Positions 21,120 to 31,699 of a stretch of DNA of 64,000 nucleotides are shown in pieces (the first letter of the stretch is position 1; each line of letters begins with the position of its first letter). The DNA is taken from the NCBI RefSeq assembly GCF_918797505.1, contig NC_092797.1, forward strand, positions 46,908,157-46,972,156, written 5' to 3'. The stretch is from Bemisia tabaci. Lineage: Eukaryota; Arthropoda; Insecta; Hemiptera; Aleyrodidae. Under the pieces are notes generated by a model that saw only the letters and a program-made list of their open reading frames with translations, made no database searches and was not told where the DNA came from. A program made the translations under genes and the position numbers.

Positions 21120-21600
21120 TCGAAACGAGACTCGTCACTCTCCCGGAGGCGGAGCTGAGCAACAACGAGTTGTGAAGTCGGCAAGTCGACGACAAACTTT
21201 CGTTCGCGGGGATTTCCGCGGGGGGGGGGGGGGGGGGCGGAGCGAAATGAACCGCGCGCGATGCGAGGCGAGGGTGCGTCGAGTGGCGGCGGCGACGAAG
21301 GGATGAGGCCGGGGAAACAAGGAGATCAGTAGTTATTGATCAATTACAGGCTTATTTAAGACTCCCCGATTGTCTGCGGCCCTTTGTTCGCTCCCGCCGC
21401 ACCTTCCGATGCCTCGGGTCGTTTTTGTTGGGGTTCCGTGTAAATACCCCCCGCCCCCCCCCCCCCGTCGTCGCGCGTGTCGCCCCCCTCCCCTCCCTCG
21501 CGTCGTGATTCGCGCTCGTGTTCTGAGGGTTGAGCGCGGATCCGCGACCTGGTGCTTCGCATCGCACCTGCACTCTGCGCGGAGATGAGGTTTTGTTGAA
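21120..21600. other. CpG-rich block with 18-G and poly-C tracts
   Basis: An 18-base G-run lies at 21220-21237 and a C-rich run near 21450-21467. Multiple overlapping frames on both strands are low-complexity artefacts. Confidence 0.4.
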
Positions 21601-21629
21601 TGATGATGAATTGAATTATGGAGTTTAAA

Positions 21630-21855
21630 CACTGGAAAAAAAGCACATTGGATCTAGAGTCCAGACTCTTAAAAACATCGACAAGAAAAAGTACTCTTGA
21701 TTCAATCAGATTTAAGCTTAAATCAAGAACCCAGCCTCTTAACTAAGCTTATTTAAGCTGATTTAAGCTTAAATCTGATTGAATCAAGAGTCCTTTTTCT
21801 TGTCGATGTTTTCAAGAGCCTGGAATCTAGATACAATGTGTTTTTTTCCCCAGTG
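21630..21855. mobile_element. Foldback element, family A (copy 5)
   Basis: CACTGGAAAAAAAGCACATT and TTTCCCCAGTG bound the element. The spacer contains a partial duplication of the AAGCTTATTTAAGC segment in place of part of the usual unique sequence. Confidence 0.75.
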
Positions 21856-22292
21856 AATGTAAAAAACTTTATGACTTAATGATGACCGTGCAAGATGTCC
21901 TCGGAGTAAGGGATGGTATATTGTAGAGATTGAGATATTTACGAAAAATTCGAGGTTTTTTTTTATCTGTGACGTATTTTTGACTGGTTCGGTTCAATTC
22001 AACCATCACAAAGCCTTCTCCCCCCTCCTTTCTTTTGCTCGTATGTTTTTTTTTTTTTTTTTTTCGTTTTGTCCCGAAAAGGTTGGAATAATAAAGGATC
22101 TAAGCAGATGAAATGAGGGGCTTGTGGGACAACGCATACAAGTGCAGTTTTTGCTACTTCGAGAAATACCTATTTGAAGTTTCGAGATTACACGGACCCT
22201 TACGGCGGAAAGAAAGTTCAAACTGACTTTTTGATGCCAAAGAATTTGAATTTGGGAACGAATTTTTTATAGATTATGCATTAGGACTATTT

Positions 22293-22529
22293 GGACCGCG
22301 TTTAACAGAAAGGAATCAAGCCACATCGGCTGTTGCCACATTTAACTGAGGTATTCAATTTTCTATAAGAGAACATTTGTGCGAATTTTTTTGAAAATTT
22401 TATGGGATCTGCCCCGTAACATGCAGAAAATTCACTGAAATTTTCAAACGAATCCGCCTCACCGTTTTCATGTAATAAATTAAATTGCCCAGCGAAAGTG
22501 GCTTGGTTCCTTTCTGCTTAACGCGGTCC
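22293..22529. mobile_element. MITE, family J (copy 1)
   Basis: GGACCGCGTTTAACAGAAAG-GAATCAAGCCAC faces GGCTTGGTTCCTTTCTGCTT-AACGCGGTCC, giving arms of about 30 bp. A second copy is at 58839-59075. Confidence 0.7.
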
Positions 22530-22580
22530 ATTTTTGCTTGAAATCATTAATATCTCAATTTTTTCAAAAGCTACACTTAC

Positions 22581-22689
22581 ACGCCTTTCCTCCAAGCCCC
22601 TCAAATAGGCTCCGTAGTAAAATACTCTGCGGAATTTTTAACCGAGTGTGGTCATCGCAGTCAGGAATACCACTGACCACCAGATCCCC
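22581..22689 (-). CDS. Weak candidate exon, minus strand, 109 nt
   Basis: On the minus strand GAATGCTTTCAG (ending 22690) precedes the segment and GTAAGTGTAG follows (22580 down). Only one frame is open: GDLVVSGIPDCDDHTRLKIP, then QSILLRSLFEGLGGKA, 36 codons plus 1 nt. The peptide looks more protein-like than most frames here. It would be on the opposite strand to both plus-strand units, so it needs independent support. Confidence 0.25.
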
Positions 22690-23015
22690 CTGAAAGCATT
22701 CGTAACCAGTCAGTCCAGAGCCCACTTGCCCACTACTCGGCTTTTTTTTTTTTATCCAGTGCGCATGTTCATGCACCGGACCTTTGGAACGTGTCGGACG
22801 TTACAACGATTTCTTTCCGAGATTCCCGCCCGGCGCGTGAGACCACGCAGTCTGCCACTCGGATCTTGAATCCTTATTGAATGGTAACGATATCGATACA
22901 TGATATCGATCGATAACTCCTATCTTTCGCTGTGCTATCTATCGATTTGACAATCGATTACTCGCTCTATCGAAGACATCGGCGATACTCACGTTGTCTG
23001 ATTTTATGTTCACAG

Positions 23016-23051
23016 GCGAGCAGTCGCTGCAGTTCCGGCAAAGGATATATC
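23016..23051 (+). CDS. Candidate micro-exon, 36 nt (unit 1)
   Basis: The acceptor tract TTGTCTGATTTTATGTTCACAG ends at 23015 (22 bases, of which GTTCACAG is the core). The donor ATC/GTAAGTTGC starts at 23052. The length is 12 codons. All three frames are open: phase 0 gives ASSRCSSGKGYI, another gives EQSLQFRQRIY. Phase 0 agrees with the neighbouring candidates. Short exons of this kind arise by chance fairly often. Confidence 0.3.
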
Positions 23052-23130
23052 GTAAGTTGCACTCCTTGTTTCTCGCATGCCTCGCTCCTGACTCCCGATG
23101 CTAAATCGCTCGTCTTTATTGGATTTTCTC

Positions 23131-23296
23131 CAGTGGCGTGGCGTGACTCGCGATATATCGATTGTTATGCCATTTAAACCTGCGGTAAAGAATCGATTTA
23201 TTAAGGTGTTCGCTGCGAACACCCTGTTTATCGATCCTTTTCCATAGGTTTAAATGACATAACAATCGATATATCGCAAGTCACGCCACGCCACTG
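23131..23296. mobile_element. hAT-type MITE, family G, perfect 8-bp TSD
   Basis: CAGTGGCGTGGCGTGACTCG and CAAGTCACGCCACGCCACTG are perfect or near-perfect termini. ATTTTCTC flanks it exactly on both sides (23123-23130 and 23297-23304). This is the hAT signature. It is 166 bp long with an ATATATCG core in both arms and a central GTGTTCGCTGCGAACACC palindrome. It is non-autonomous. Confidence 0.85.
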
Positions 23297-23304
23297 ATTT
23301 TCTC

Positions 23305-23870
23305 TCCGAGCCAGTGTTGGTTCGGATTTTTTCGATGGCATTTGACATCGGTGTTTCGAACAGTGTTGTCTGGTTCCGTCTGAGAATTTGCATTTTTACG
23401 CCGTTGCGATTGCAATCTCGAAAGATAGCGGCACTGTTTTCCTCCGTTGTGAATAATCGATTCCAGATGAAATAGCCTATTTTGAAGTATTTCGATCGCT
23501 TTACATGTGTTCCAATGGGCGAAGCTCAGTGTTGCTATGTTGCGAGAATAGCCCGTGCTCCAGTGGAAAAACCGATAAAAATTCGTCACAAAAATGTCTT
23601 GAAGGGTCCCTCACTTCAAACAGAACAGCTTATTTTGAAAGTTTAAGCTCGATTTGATAAACCGTATTTATGATCACTTGGTGTGTTCAGGGTTGAAATA
23701 AACGCTAGTAGAAGAAAATACCACGGTCATGGATGGAACCGAACGTTCAGGGATGAATATCGAGCAAATTGCAAGGTTTGTCTCACCGAATTCTTGGTTC
23801 GACCAATGAAAGATTCGGTTCATCTGGCCGGACATGTCATTCGAACGCATTTCTATAAAACGAAACTACG
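23305..23870. other. Stretch without recognised features
   Basis: Moderately complex sequence with minus-strand and plus-strand frames of 65-100 codons, but no paired splice sites, no repeat arms and no motif I recognise. Confidence 0.25.
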
Positions 23871-23871
23871 T

Positions 23872-23955
23872 GCATTATGACGTGAGCCCTGTTATGCACT
23901 TATTCCAATGGGTTTCAGGGCTCATGTCTTAATGCACATAGTTCCGTTTGGCAGA
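23872..23955. mobile_element. Short palindrome related to family F
   Basis: CTACGTGCATTATGACGTGA-GCCCTG is mirrored by CAGGGCTCATGTCTTAATGC-ACATAG. Only the GAGCCCTG core is shared with family F. Confidence 0.5.
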
Positions 23956-23959
23956 AATA

Positions 23960-25215
23960 CGTCCATTTCAGCCTGCTTAATCCAAAAATTCGCTTAAAAA
24001 ATAAAACTTTGCGACGTAGGTGCATGCGACCAAACGAAAAGCTCTATCGATATGAAACTCGAGAAAGTTTCGTTCCCACGGCAGAAGTTTTCTCTCATAA
24101 TGTAGCATGTAATTGCCGAGAGCCTGTCTATTTTTCAACGAGACAAGAAATACAACAGAGACATAAGATTTGTTTAAAAAGAGTTTGAGTAAGAAATGAG
24201 GGGGGGGGGGGGGGGGGCTTAGCTCAAGGAAACGAAGAGAGACGGGAAAAAATAAGTGGCAGAAAGACAAGAATCGACCGGCATTCAAGGCAACAAACGA
24301 ACAGAATCCTCGCGAATCTGAAGAGGAGAATTAGCTCTGAAAGCACGCTTTTCATTCGGCGCAGAACGGGGAGTGCTCACGGCGAAGGATCAGAGCGTTT
24401 ACAGTTAAATGAAAAATGAAAATTTAAAGTTCGCAAATAATAAATATGCTAAGTGCACTTCAAGATCCGGCTCCCCCCCCCCCCCACCCGCTCCGCTCTT
24501 TCTTCGCCGAAGCTTTCAACCCTTTCTTCTCCCGGAGCGAAGAAAAATACTTATCATTCCGCCCTCGAATTTGCATAAAATAAATTAATTAGATGTTCCG
24601 AAGGGCTCTTGAGCGGAAAACGGGGGAAACTTACAACGTAACAAGGTAAACGTTTTGAATAATCAATAGCAATCTTTCCCGCTTTTTAAAACTGGCGGCG
24701 GAGGGGTGATCGATTTTGAACCTCAAGTGGGATTCTGCACGCCAAGGAAACCTGAATTAAAATTTTATGTTGAGAGTTCAAGGAAAGAAGGTGGTGAGTC
24801 ACAAGAGGCGTTGTCCAATCTGTGCAAGCTTTTATAATTTTGCATGATCAAAGGATTGAGGTTAAGGTCTGTGATTGTCGCGATGAAAAGCTTTACCCAG
24901 CGATTTACAGTAAAAAAATCATGCTGAAATTCGTCTTAAAACGCGTTTTCAAGAATCGGAAGCTTGCTTATTCTGGACAGCACCTGATGTGACGTATCTC
25001 TTTTCCTCCTGATTTCCTGTATGTTGGAGTGTAATTTTAAACCCTCGCTATGGTAAAAGTTACGATTAGACTTTACTATGCTTACTGAAATTTTACACGT
25101 TAAGAAAACCTAGACGACGACACATTCTGACATCTGTCGAAACACCTATCTGTACTGAAAACTAATGACACTTATGGTGATTCAAAAATTATTCTGAAAT
25201 AGCAGTTCCCGACTG
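23960..25215. other. Intronic or intergenic stretch with poly-G and poly-C tracts
   Basis: A G-run of 18 lies at 24200-24217 and a C-run near 24474-24484. Repeat-free AT-rich and CpG-rich segments alternate. No exon is called. Confidence 0.3.
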
Positions 25216-25219
25216 CAAA

Positions 25220-25378
25220 ACATAGTCCCCGTTGATCTGCATTTTGCAATAAGAAACTAAATTTTTGACTTGCACATAAAAACACCCATCTGCATGTGGA
25301 GTCATACGGCAGATATGTTGTTTCTAAACGGAGCCAGAAATTGTATTTCTTAATTCCAAAATGTACTCCAATTATGAG
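25220..25378. mobile_element. Hairpin MITE, family K, diverged
   Basis: GATCTGCATTTTGCAATAAG and ATTTCTTAATTCCAAAATGT-ACTCCAATTA are the arms. The centre keeps GGCAGATATGTTGTTTCTAA. Confidence 0.5.
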
Positions 25379-25604
25379 GGGATTTCGCCAAAATTAGTGG
25401 CAAGTTTTTCTCTCTCTCTTTCCCTCTCTTTTTAAAAGAAAAGTCGGAAAATGGTAATATTTGAGCTCAGTCGCCTCCTCGTTTTTGCAAATTCCCGTTC
25501 ACTTGTAAAATGGAGATTTTGCTGGCGTGAGCGGAAATTCCACAGAAGAAGTGTGATACGAATTTCGTTGCATTTCCGCAGAGATCGACCCCACGACTTC
25601 TACG

Positions 25605-25859
25605 CTGCCGTGCTAAGGAAAAACGCCGTATGAGCCTTCAAACGTTGCCATATTTCCTTCAATAAAAACCGAATCCACTGGGAAAATTTTTGAATATTTT
25701 TCTTCAAATTTGTCAGACAATTTCGTTTGCGATTTAATCTAAAATATCTGAAAATTTCAAGGAAATAACTTTCATAACTTTCCTCAAAAATTCATGTTTT
25801 ATCTAGAGAAATTTGGCAACTCTCGAATGTTCATACGGCGTTTTTCCTTAGCACGGCAG
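25605..25859. mobile_element. MITE, family D, exact 4-bp TSD
   Basis: CTGCCGTGCTAAGGAAAAAC and GTTTTTCCTTAGCACGGCAG are perfect 20-bp inverted termini. TACG flanks both sides (25601-25604 and 25860-25863). The interior has CAAACGTTGCCATATTTCC mirrored by GAAATTTGGCAACTCTCG. This is the reference copy of the family. Confidence 0.8.
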
Positions 25860-26268
25860 TACGGGAGCGAACGGCCAACGCTGAAGGGGGGGATTAAGGC
25901 ATCTTCGCCTTTTGCCGGGCAACCACGAAGCTGGCCGAGGAGATAAAGCTATTTGTGTTTATGGGTTATCAACGGCACTTTTTTATTATTTTCCCCATTT
26001 CCCCCGCCACTCCGCACTCGCGATCCCTCTGTTTTCCCAACAGCGGTGAAATGAACCGTGACTCCCAGCCGGAGGAAATGCAGGGTCGGGATTTTATTCT
26101 AAACCGTTTTGTGTAACCAGCTTTATTTATTTTTTCCACTCCGCGTTGCCGATACCGGTATTTGCTTATTTCTCCACTGAGAAAAAATTGCCTGTTAAAC
26201 GGACTTCATTTTTCAATAAGGAACTGCTGTTTTTAAATTATTTTAAGGAAAATATACCTTCGCTCCTC

Positions 26269-26379
26269 TGAAATAAGTCGTATCTCTATTTTCACCTGTG
26301 CCGGGGAAAGCAAAGAGTTATATAGAGAACAGGGTTTATGTAGAAATTGAGTTACGCCCTTACGTCATAGGAGCAACGA
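26269..26379. mobile_element. Palindromic MITE, family F, diverged
   Basis: TTCGCTCCTCTGAAATAAGT-CGTATCTC faces GAGTTACGCCCTTACGTCAT-AGGAGCAACGA. Confidence 0.6.
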
Positions 26380-26615
26380 TACGTGCCCATTAGTATCTTT
26401 ATACAGATAGTAGTTCCAGAAGAAATAGTAGTTTTTCCTTTAATCCAAATATGACGCGACAATACGCTTCGCTGAAATTGAGGAAATATTGTTTGAAACG
26501 AGGAGCTGAAACTTGAGCTGATGAAACCAATCAGAGAGCTAATATAACTACGGATTAAGAGTCTAAGTAACACTGTTGGTCGATATTTTATGCCCTACTT
26601 CGCCTCCGGTACATT

Positions 26616-26873
26616 TTGTTGTTTCCCGTATGAAGGAACGTAACTTCATTCCAAGGTTGCAACATTGACTCAAACACTTCGATTTTTTGCAGGCATCTAC
26701 CAGGGGAATTTTGGTCCAAAATTTTTCTGACTTTTACATGAGATTAGAGCGAAAGTCAGTGAAATTTCCAGTAAGATATGTCTCAGATTTTCCTCGTAAA
26801 AATGCAATTTTCGAAGGGAAATTTGGCAACATTGAAATGGAGTTACGTCCTTTCGTGAAGGAAACGACGATTT
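26616..26873. mobile_element. MITE, family E (copy 4)
   Basis: TTGTTGTTTCCCGTATGAAG and AACTTCATTCCAAGGTTGCA open it; TTTGGCAACATTGAAATGGA and GTGAAGGAAACGACGA close it. Confidence 0.65.
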
Positions 26874-26879
26874 GAGGAA

Positions 26880-27590
26880 CTCACTCGATCAGGGAATTTT
26901 TGACTTTTGTCTACCGGCAACCCTGGCAGCTTTCGGCGACCGGCCGATCGCGGCAACTCTGGAAAAGTCTGGAGCGGTAAAGGCAGAGGAGCGAAAAAAA
27001 CTTTTTTTTTTTTTTCAAGAGTGTGCAGTCGTAAAGATTTGTTAAATGGCGCAGAATTCACGAATAATGTAACAATGTATTCGTAGGAGGGACGGATGCC
27101 TAATGTTTTGCGCGGAAGAGAATCGCTCCCCTTCCCCCTCCGCCCACGAATAATGGAGATTTGCGCTGCCGGTAAAACTGCATTACCCGATGCTTGTCTC
27201 TGGTTTTCCGCATTTTTCTCCCGCGTTTATCGCCCCCCTCCCCCCTTTTTCTCCCGACTCCGCTCGGATACCTTTATGTAGTACTTTAGTTTAACAACTA
27301 CCTACCCACCAATTTATCGCACCGCTTTGTGTTTTATTTATAGTCGCAGTTTGTTCTCCCGTACTTATTATCGATCCCCCCTTTTCTTTTGTCTCGCGTT
27401 TTATTAAATCATCGGAACTCGACTTTGACGCGGCCCCGACCCGATGGAGGGTCTTCTTCTTTTCAGCTCTGGATGCTTGCATGCGCCGAGAAAAAAGTTC
27501 GGTCGAAAGTTCGTGCCTAGAGTAGTTTATCCGAGAACAAAATAAAGTACATGTTTACGTTTGATTTTGGCTATGAAGATTTTAACTAGG
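26880..27590. other. Stretch without called gene
   Basis: It contains GGCAACCCTGGCAG-type decayed repeat DNA and a strong-looking acceptor CTTCTTCTTTTCAG near 27463 that is followed by a stop after 17 codons and has no donor. Confidence 0.25.
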
Positions 27591-27597
27591 TATACAT

Positions 27598-27828
27598 CAC
27601 TGGTAAAAAAAACCTCTTGGTTCAAGAGTGCAGTTTCTTGTCGCCGGATTTAAGAGTCTGGACTCTTGTTTCAATGCAAAATCCGCTTGAATCAATGCAA
27701 AATCCGCTTGAATCAATGCAAAATCCGCTTGAAACAAGAGTTCAAGACTCTTAAATCCGGCGACAAGAAACTGCACTCTTAAGTCAATGCAATGCGGCAT
27801 TGGTCCAAGAGGTTTTTTTTCACCAGTG
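27598..27828. mobile_element. Foldback element, family C (copy 1)
   Basis: CACTGGTAAAAAAAACCTCT and TTTTTTTCACCAGTG bound the element. The centre has three tandem 21-nt units of AATGCAAAATCCGCTTGAAT(C). Arms GAGTCTGGACTCTTG resemble family A. Confidence 0.75.
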
Positions 27829-28096
27829 CAACCTAGATGCGGAATGGTAAGTTTTCGAAAAGTTAGGGAAAACCTGGAAAAGTCAGAGAATGTTTTCCCA
27901 ACCCTGAACAGTTCTCAGCATAATATAGCATTTTTCATATTGCATGGTTTTGTTCTTAAAATTTTTCGTGAGAAAGATTGTTATGGGAAATTACGCCAAA
28001 ACAAAGGAGAAAACAGTGAAAAGTCAGGGAACATCATGTTCATAATCCCTGTAAGGTCACGGAATTTTGAAGTCCAAGGAAACATGTCACCCTGTA
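27829..28096. mobile_element. Decayed family H-like repeat
   Basis: The segment has AGTTAGGGAAAACCTGGAAA, AAAAGTCAGGGAACATC and a terminal TGTCACCCTG. There is no clear left end. Confidence 0.4.
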
Positions 28097-28413
28097 TATA
28101 ACGCCAGAGTGTGCATGATGCACGACTGCATAATGTACTGCTTCAAATTTGATCAGAGGCAATAGGATTATGGCTCAAAGTTTTCAGTTTTTGGTACCCA
28201 ACATCAACTCTTTTTCTCTCTCAATGAGCAACTTTCAGAACTGAATTTACGTATCAGCTAGCCCAGTTTTGCCGCAAATACTTGAATTTTCATTTCAAAC
28301 GAAATTCATTTGTATGCCTGCTCAATTTAAACAAAGAAGTCTCCAACATCAATACGAATCTTCGACTTATCACTTCCAATCTTAATACATTTTGTTTTTC
28401 TTCTCTGTTACAG

Positions 28414-28440
28414 TGTGATAGTGAAGGAGATGATGATAAG
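28414..28440 (+). CDS. Candidate 27-nt micro-exon (unit 1)
   Basis: A T/C-rich tract ending TTCTCTGTTACAG (28413) and a donor AAG/GTAAGACG (28441) frame 27 nt. Phase 0 reads CDSEGDDDK, strongly acidic. Another frame (VIVKEMMI) is open, and the third has a stop. Phase 0 continues the acidic end of the 16021 exon. The donor has the full AAG/GTAAG consensus. I do not recognise the gene. Neural-type genes often carry such micro-exons, but that is context, not evidence. Confidence 0.4.
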
Positions 28441-28964
28441 GTAAGACGATGCACCATTATTACTTCTAAATTAATGAAACACATCATTCAATACACAATG
28501 ATTCATGTCAAAATAACTTCTGTTCGAAGTACATGTCATCTCTTATCACCTTTGATTTTGAGTGCTTCATTTGACGCAACTAAAAGGAAACAAAACGCAT
28601 ACAGATAAGCAAAATTCAAACGACACGACTCGACACGAGAACAAATGTATGCAGGAAGCTTACACAGTAATCGCGTATGTTGGTCCTGTCATAGAGAAAG
28701 AAATATGGTCTGAGCGGGAAGGGGCAAATGTAATGATGGCTTTGTAATGATGTGAAAATGCCACCACCTCCCGTCCCCTCCGTAACGAACTGAGCGGGGA
28801 GAAATGCAATAAACAAAAAAAGGAAGAAAAAAACGTAATAGCAAAAGAAATAATGAAAATATAATAGGAGCTGGTGAAAGGGATTCCGCCCGTCCCTTCC
28901 CGGGCGATAAATCGTGTTTTCGCGACATTACTCGCTCGGAAAGAAACCGCAGCGAAGGCAACGG

Positions 28965-29224
28965 GCTGCAGGAAGAATGCCGCAAAAGCATGCGGATATT
29001 GCCTTGTTCTCCTCGATAAAATGTTTTATTTTGTTTTAGAAAAGTTATGGATAGTTTTCTTTGAAAATTGTAGATAACTTAGTTTAAATTGGGAATTAAA
29101 TGCACCTTTAAACTCGAGTGAAAAATGTTCTCAAGCGGTTCTTTAGAAAAACTATAATTTTATTGGAGGGATTTAGGCAACGTTCGAATGCTCTTATGAC
29201 GTTATTTCTCAGCATTGTACTGCG
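28965..29224. mobile_element. MITE, family D, diverged
   Basis: CTGCAGGAAGAATGCCGCAA on the left and CAACGTTCGAATGCTCTTAT-GACG...GTACTGCGG on the right are decayed family D arms. Confidence 0.5.
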
Positions 29225-29426
29225 GTGAACGCGGATGGAAATTCGAACGGCAAGGAAAAGCTCGGAAAAGCGTCCTCTTGCGATGTGGTGTGGCGTAGGC
29301 CGGAGTTTCTCTGACTTTCGATGCAAAGAGACCGATTGTCAGAACGAGAATTAAATGGACCGTTCGTTCTTAATAAACGAGTGTAAGTGCTAAAAGTTTA
29401 GTGATAAATAATTGTGACAGACAATA

Positions 29427-29679
29427 CTACCGTGATAAGGAAGGACGTCGTATGAACTTTCAAGAGTTGCCAAATTTTCTCGAATAAACATGTGTTGGTG
29501 TGGAGAGTATTGCATAGTAGTTTCCTTGAAATTCTCAGATATTTTTTATTAATCGCGAACAAAATTTTCCTAAAATTTTGAAAAAAAATATTCCAATTTT
29601 CCTGGTAAATTTGGATTTTATCGAAGGAAATATGGCAACATCTGAAAGCTCATACGGCGTTTTTTCCTCAGTACGGCAG
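29427..29679. mobile_element. MITE, family D
   Basis: CTACCGTGATAAGGAAGGAC and GTTTTTTCCTCAGTACGGCAG (21 bases; ends CAGTACGGCAG) are the termini. Flanks AATA and AATG match at 3 of 4 positions. Confidence 0.65.
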
Positions 29680-29699
29680 AATGGGACGTGCTTTATTTT

Positions 29700-30600
29700 A
29701 AATGTTAAAAACTCGACACTTCTATTCCACTTGAAAATGAAATACATTTTGCAATAAAAGTGCACTTTGTCTGGTTTAGCTTCATCAAACTCAAGAACCC
29801 CTTTCCTTCGAAAAATACTGAAAGCAAGCAGTTGCATCGATGTCAAAGTTGGCGAAGGAAGTTTTCAAGGTTCTCTCGTTTCAAAGTAAATTTAACAATA
29901 AAAAATCCTCGATGGTTGTCAGACCACCCTTTCAACCCACACATAAATTACTTACTTTTGCACTTCATCACGAAAAAAAGGAGAAAAAACAAACGAAAGA
30001 AGAAGAAAATAAAGCAAACCATTGAAAGGACGGCAGTAGAGACGCCCGTTGTTCGGACGTTCCATCCCGAACCGCGCTTTTTGCCATTGTGGCGGAAGGA
30101 TAAAGGAGAACATTGCGGGTTGCGGTGCTCAACGGCGCGAGAAAAGCATAAGCAGCGGTGGTTGCCTGCTCGCCGAGCGAAGGCGCGTCGTCGGAACCAA
30201 CCCCGGAAAGGGAAAATAAACAGACGGCGAAAAAGGATAAAAAGTCGCTTTTCCCCCCGAGGACCCGTGGGTGGGGGGGGGGGGGGCACTCGACTCCCGC
30301 GCGCGGCTCGGGGGGGGGGGGAGGCGGAGATCTCGGCAGCTTAATTGAGAAAGTTTTACATGACAAAACCCGGACGAATTAGCCGCCGCTTCAAAGCGAA
30401 CCATTCCGTCTCGATAGCTTTCAGTCGAGAGCTTTCCACTTGTTATTTTAATCCAATTGTTCGGCGCTCCTCTGTCCCCCCTCCCCCCCCCCTCCTCCGG
30501 AGTTTATCCACTTACCCGCGAGCCTGAACTCCTCATCGATGCAACGGAATCGCTTGCGTAATGCTCTCGGGCATTCGGTGAGCGAGTTTTCGGAGATACT
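29700..30600. other. AT-rich then CpG-rich stretch with poly-G tracts
   Basis: The longest open frame of the window (29760-30344, 194 codons) lies here. It is Lys/Arg-rich low complexity, runs through two poly-G tracts (about 30267-30278 and 30311-30321) and is matched by long frames on the other strand, so I do not call a gene. Confidence 0.4.
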
Positions 30601-30620
30601 CCCGCTCGGGACGATAAAAA

Positions 30621-30750
30621 TCGTCGCTGTTCTGACAGAAAGGCGTATCTGCTTTTTGAGTTGAGCCCTGTTGTCCGTTTAGCTCTATGTGTTTTAGGGC
30701 TCGTGTTGAAATTGAGTTACGCCCACACTTCAGAGTCAGAGGAGCGTCGA
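30621..30750. mobile_element. Palindromic MITE, family F-like
   Basis: TCGTCGCTGTTCTGACAGAA faces TCAGAGTCAGAGGAGCGTCG; the inner sub-hairpin reads TTGAGCCCTG...AGGGCTCG. Confidence 0.6.
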
Positions 30751-31059
30751 AAAGTCCGGTCCGATTTAAAAGGGCTGGGCTCCTAAAATGCCTTTTAAGC
30801 TTGTCGTTTCTGAAATGTTGATTCCGGTTACATGATGACCACCGAAAAGGAATCCTTATCAACACTGCTGTGTCACTGAAGAGGTCGATTTTGCTTCAAA
30901 ATTCTACCATTCTAATTCAAACGAGCTGGCTGATTTTGTTGAAACAACGAAATTCTTCCTTTTCGTCAAGCAAGAGTTAGACTGGTACCAGTACCACCCA
31001 TAGGATCGCTCCATTCTCTCTTATCTTTTTTTGCCTATCAATTTTACAGGCCAGCCGCA

Positions 31060-31268
31060 CACTGGTAAAAAAAAAACCTCTTGGTTCAAGAGTGCAGCTT
31101 CTTGTCGCTGGATTTAAGAGCCTGGACTCTTGTTTCAATGCAAAATCCGCTTGAATCAATGCAAAATCCGCTTAAAACAAGAGTTCAAGACTCTTAAATC
31201 CGGCGACAAGAAACTGCACTCTTAAGTCAATGCAATGCGGCATTGGTCCAAGAGGTTTTATTACCAGG
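31060..31268. mobile_element. Foldback element, family C (copy 2)
   Basis: It is the same as the copy at 27598 but has two 21-nt central units instead of three. The right tip ends TTACCAGG, so the last bases have decayed. Confidence 0.7.
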
Positions 31269-31485
31269 GCATGCTTACCTCCCAATTTTTTCATGGTGCA
31301 TGTATAATAGTTTCCGTACAACTTTTTCTTTCTGCCTAGTTCGATGTGGAATTTCATTGATTTTTGAAGAAAAATTTGCACTTTAAATGAAGTGAAGAAG
31401 GGCTGAACTGACCACAAAGATGCCACATGGGTTTCTTTCTGTTCAGTCCGCAGACCCCAAAGACTGACTTAGAGAATGACGATTA

Positions 31486-31650
31486 CACTGTGGCGAGACG
31501 TGAATGATCGATTAACGATATTTCCCAATTCGGAGCTGTGAAAAAAATCGATTATTCGGGTGCTCGTTGCGAACACACTGTTTACCGATCTTTTTCCATA
31601 GGTTTAAATGGCACATCAATCGATATATCGTGAAGCACGCCGCGTCACTG
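31486..31650 (-). mobile_element. hAT-type MITE, family G, inverted
   Basis: The left tip is CACTGTGGCGAGACG (one extra T) and the right tip is CACGCCGCGTCACTG. The interior has GTTGCGAACAC, TCCATAGGTTTAAATGG and CAATCGATATATCG. No intact duplication was found. Confidence 0.6.
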
Positions 31651-31699
31651 GTTCGCAGGACCACCACCGTGATTCCGAATATCGGCAATTCGCCCCCGC

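Noticed and set aside
27462..27520. Terminal exon after CTTCTTCTTTTCAG
   Set aside because: The acceptor is strong, but the frame stops after 17 codons and no linkage to other exons can be made.
27829..27846. Short exon between TTTTTTTTCACCAG and GGTAAGTTTTCG
   Set aside because: The acceptor is the terminus of the family C foldback element and the donor lies in decayed repeat DNA; the length is not a multiple of three.
29760..30344. Longest open frame of the window (194 codons, plus strand)
   Set aside because: Lys/Arg low complexity followed by translation of two poly-G tracts; the opposite strand has equally long frames; no splice or start support beyond a chance ATG/ORF.
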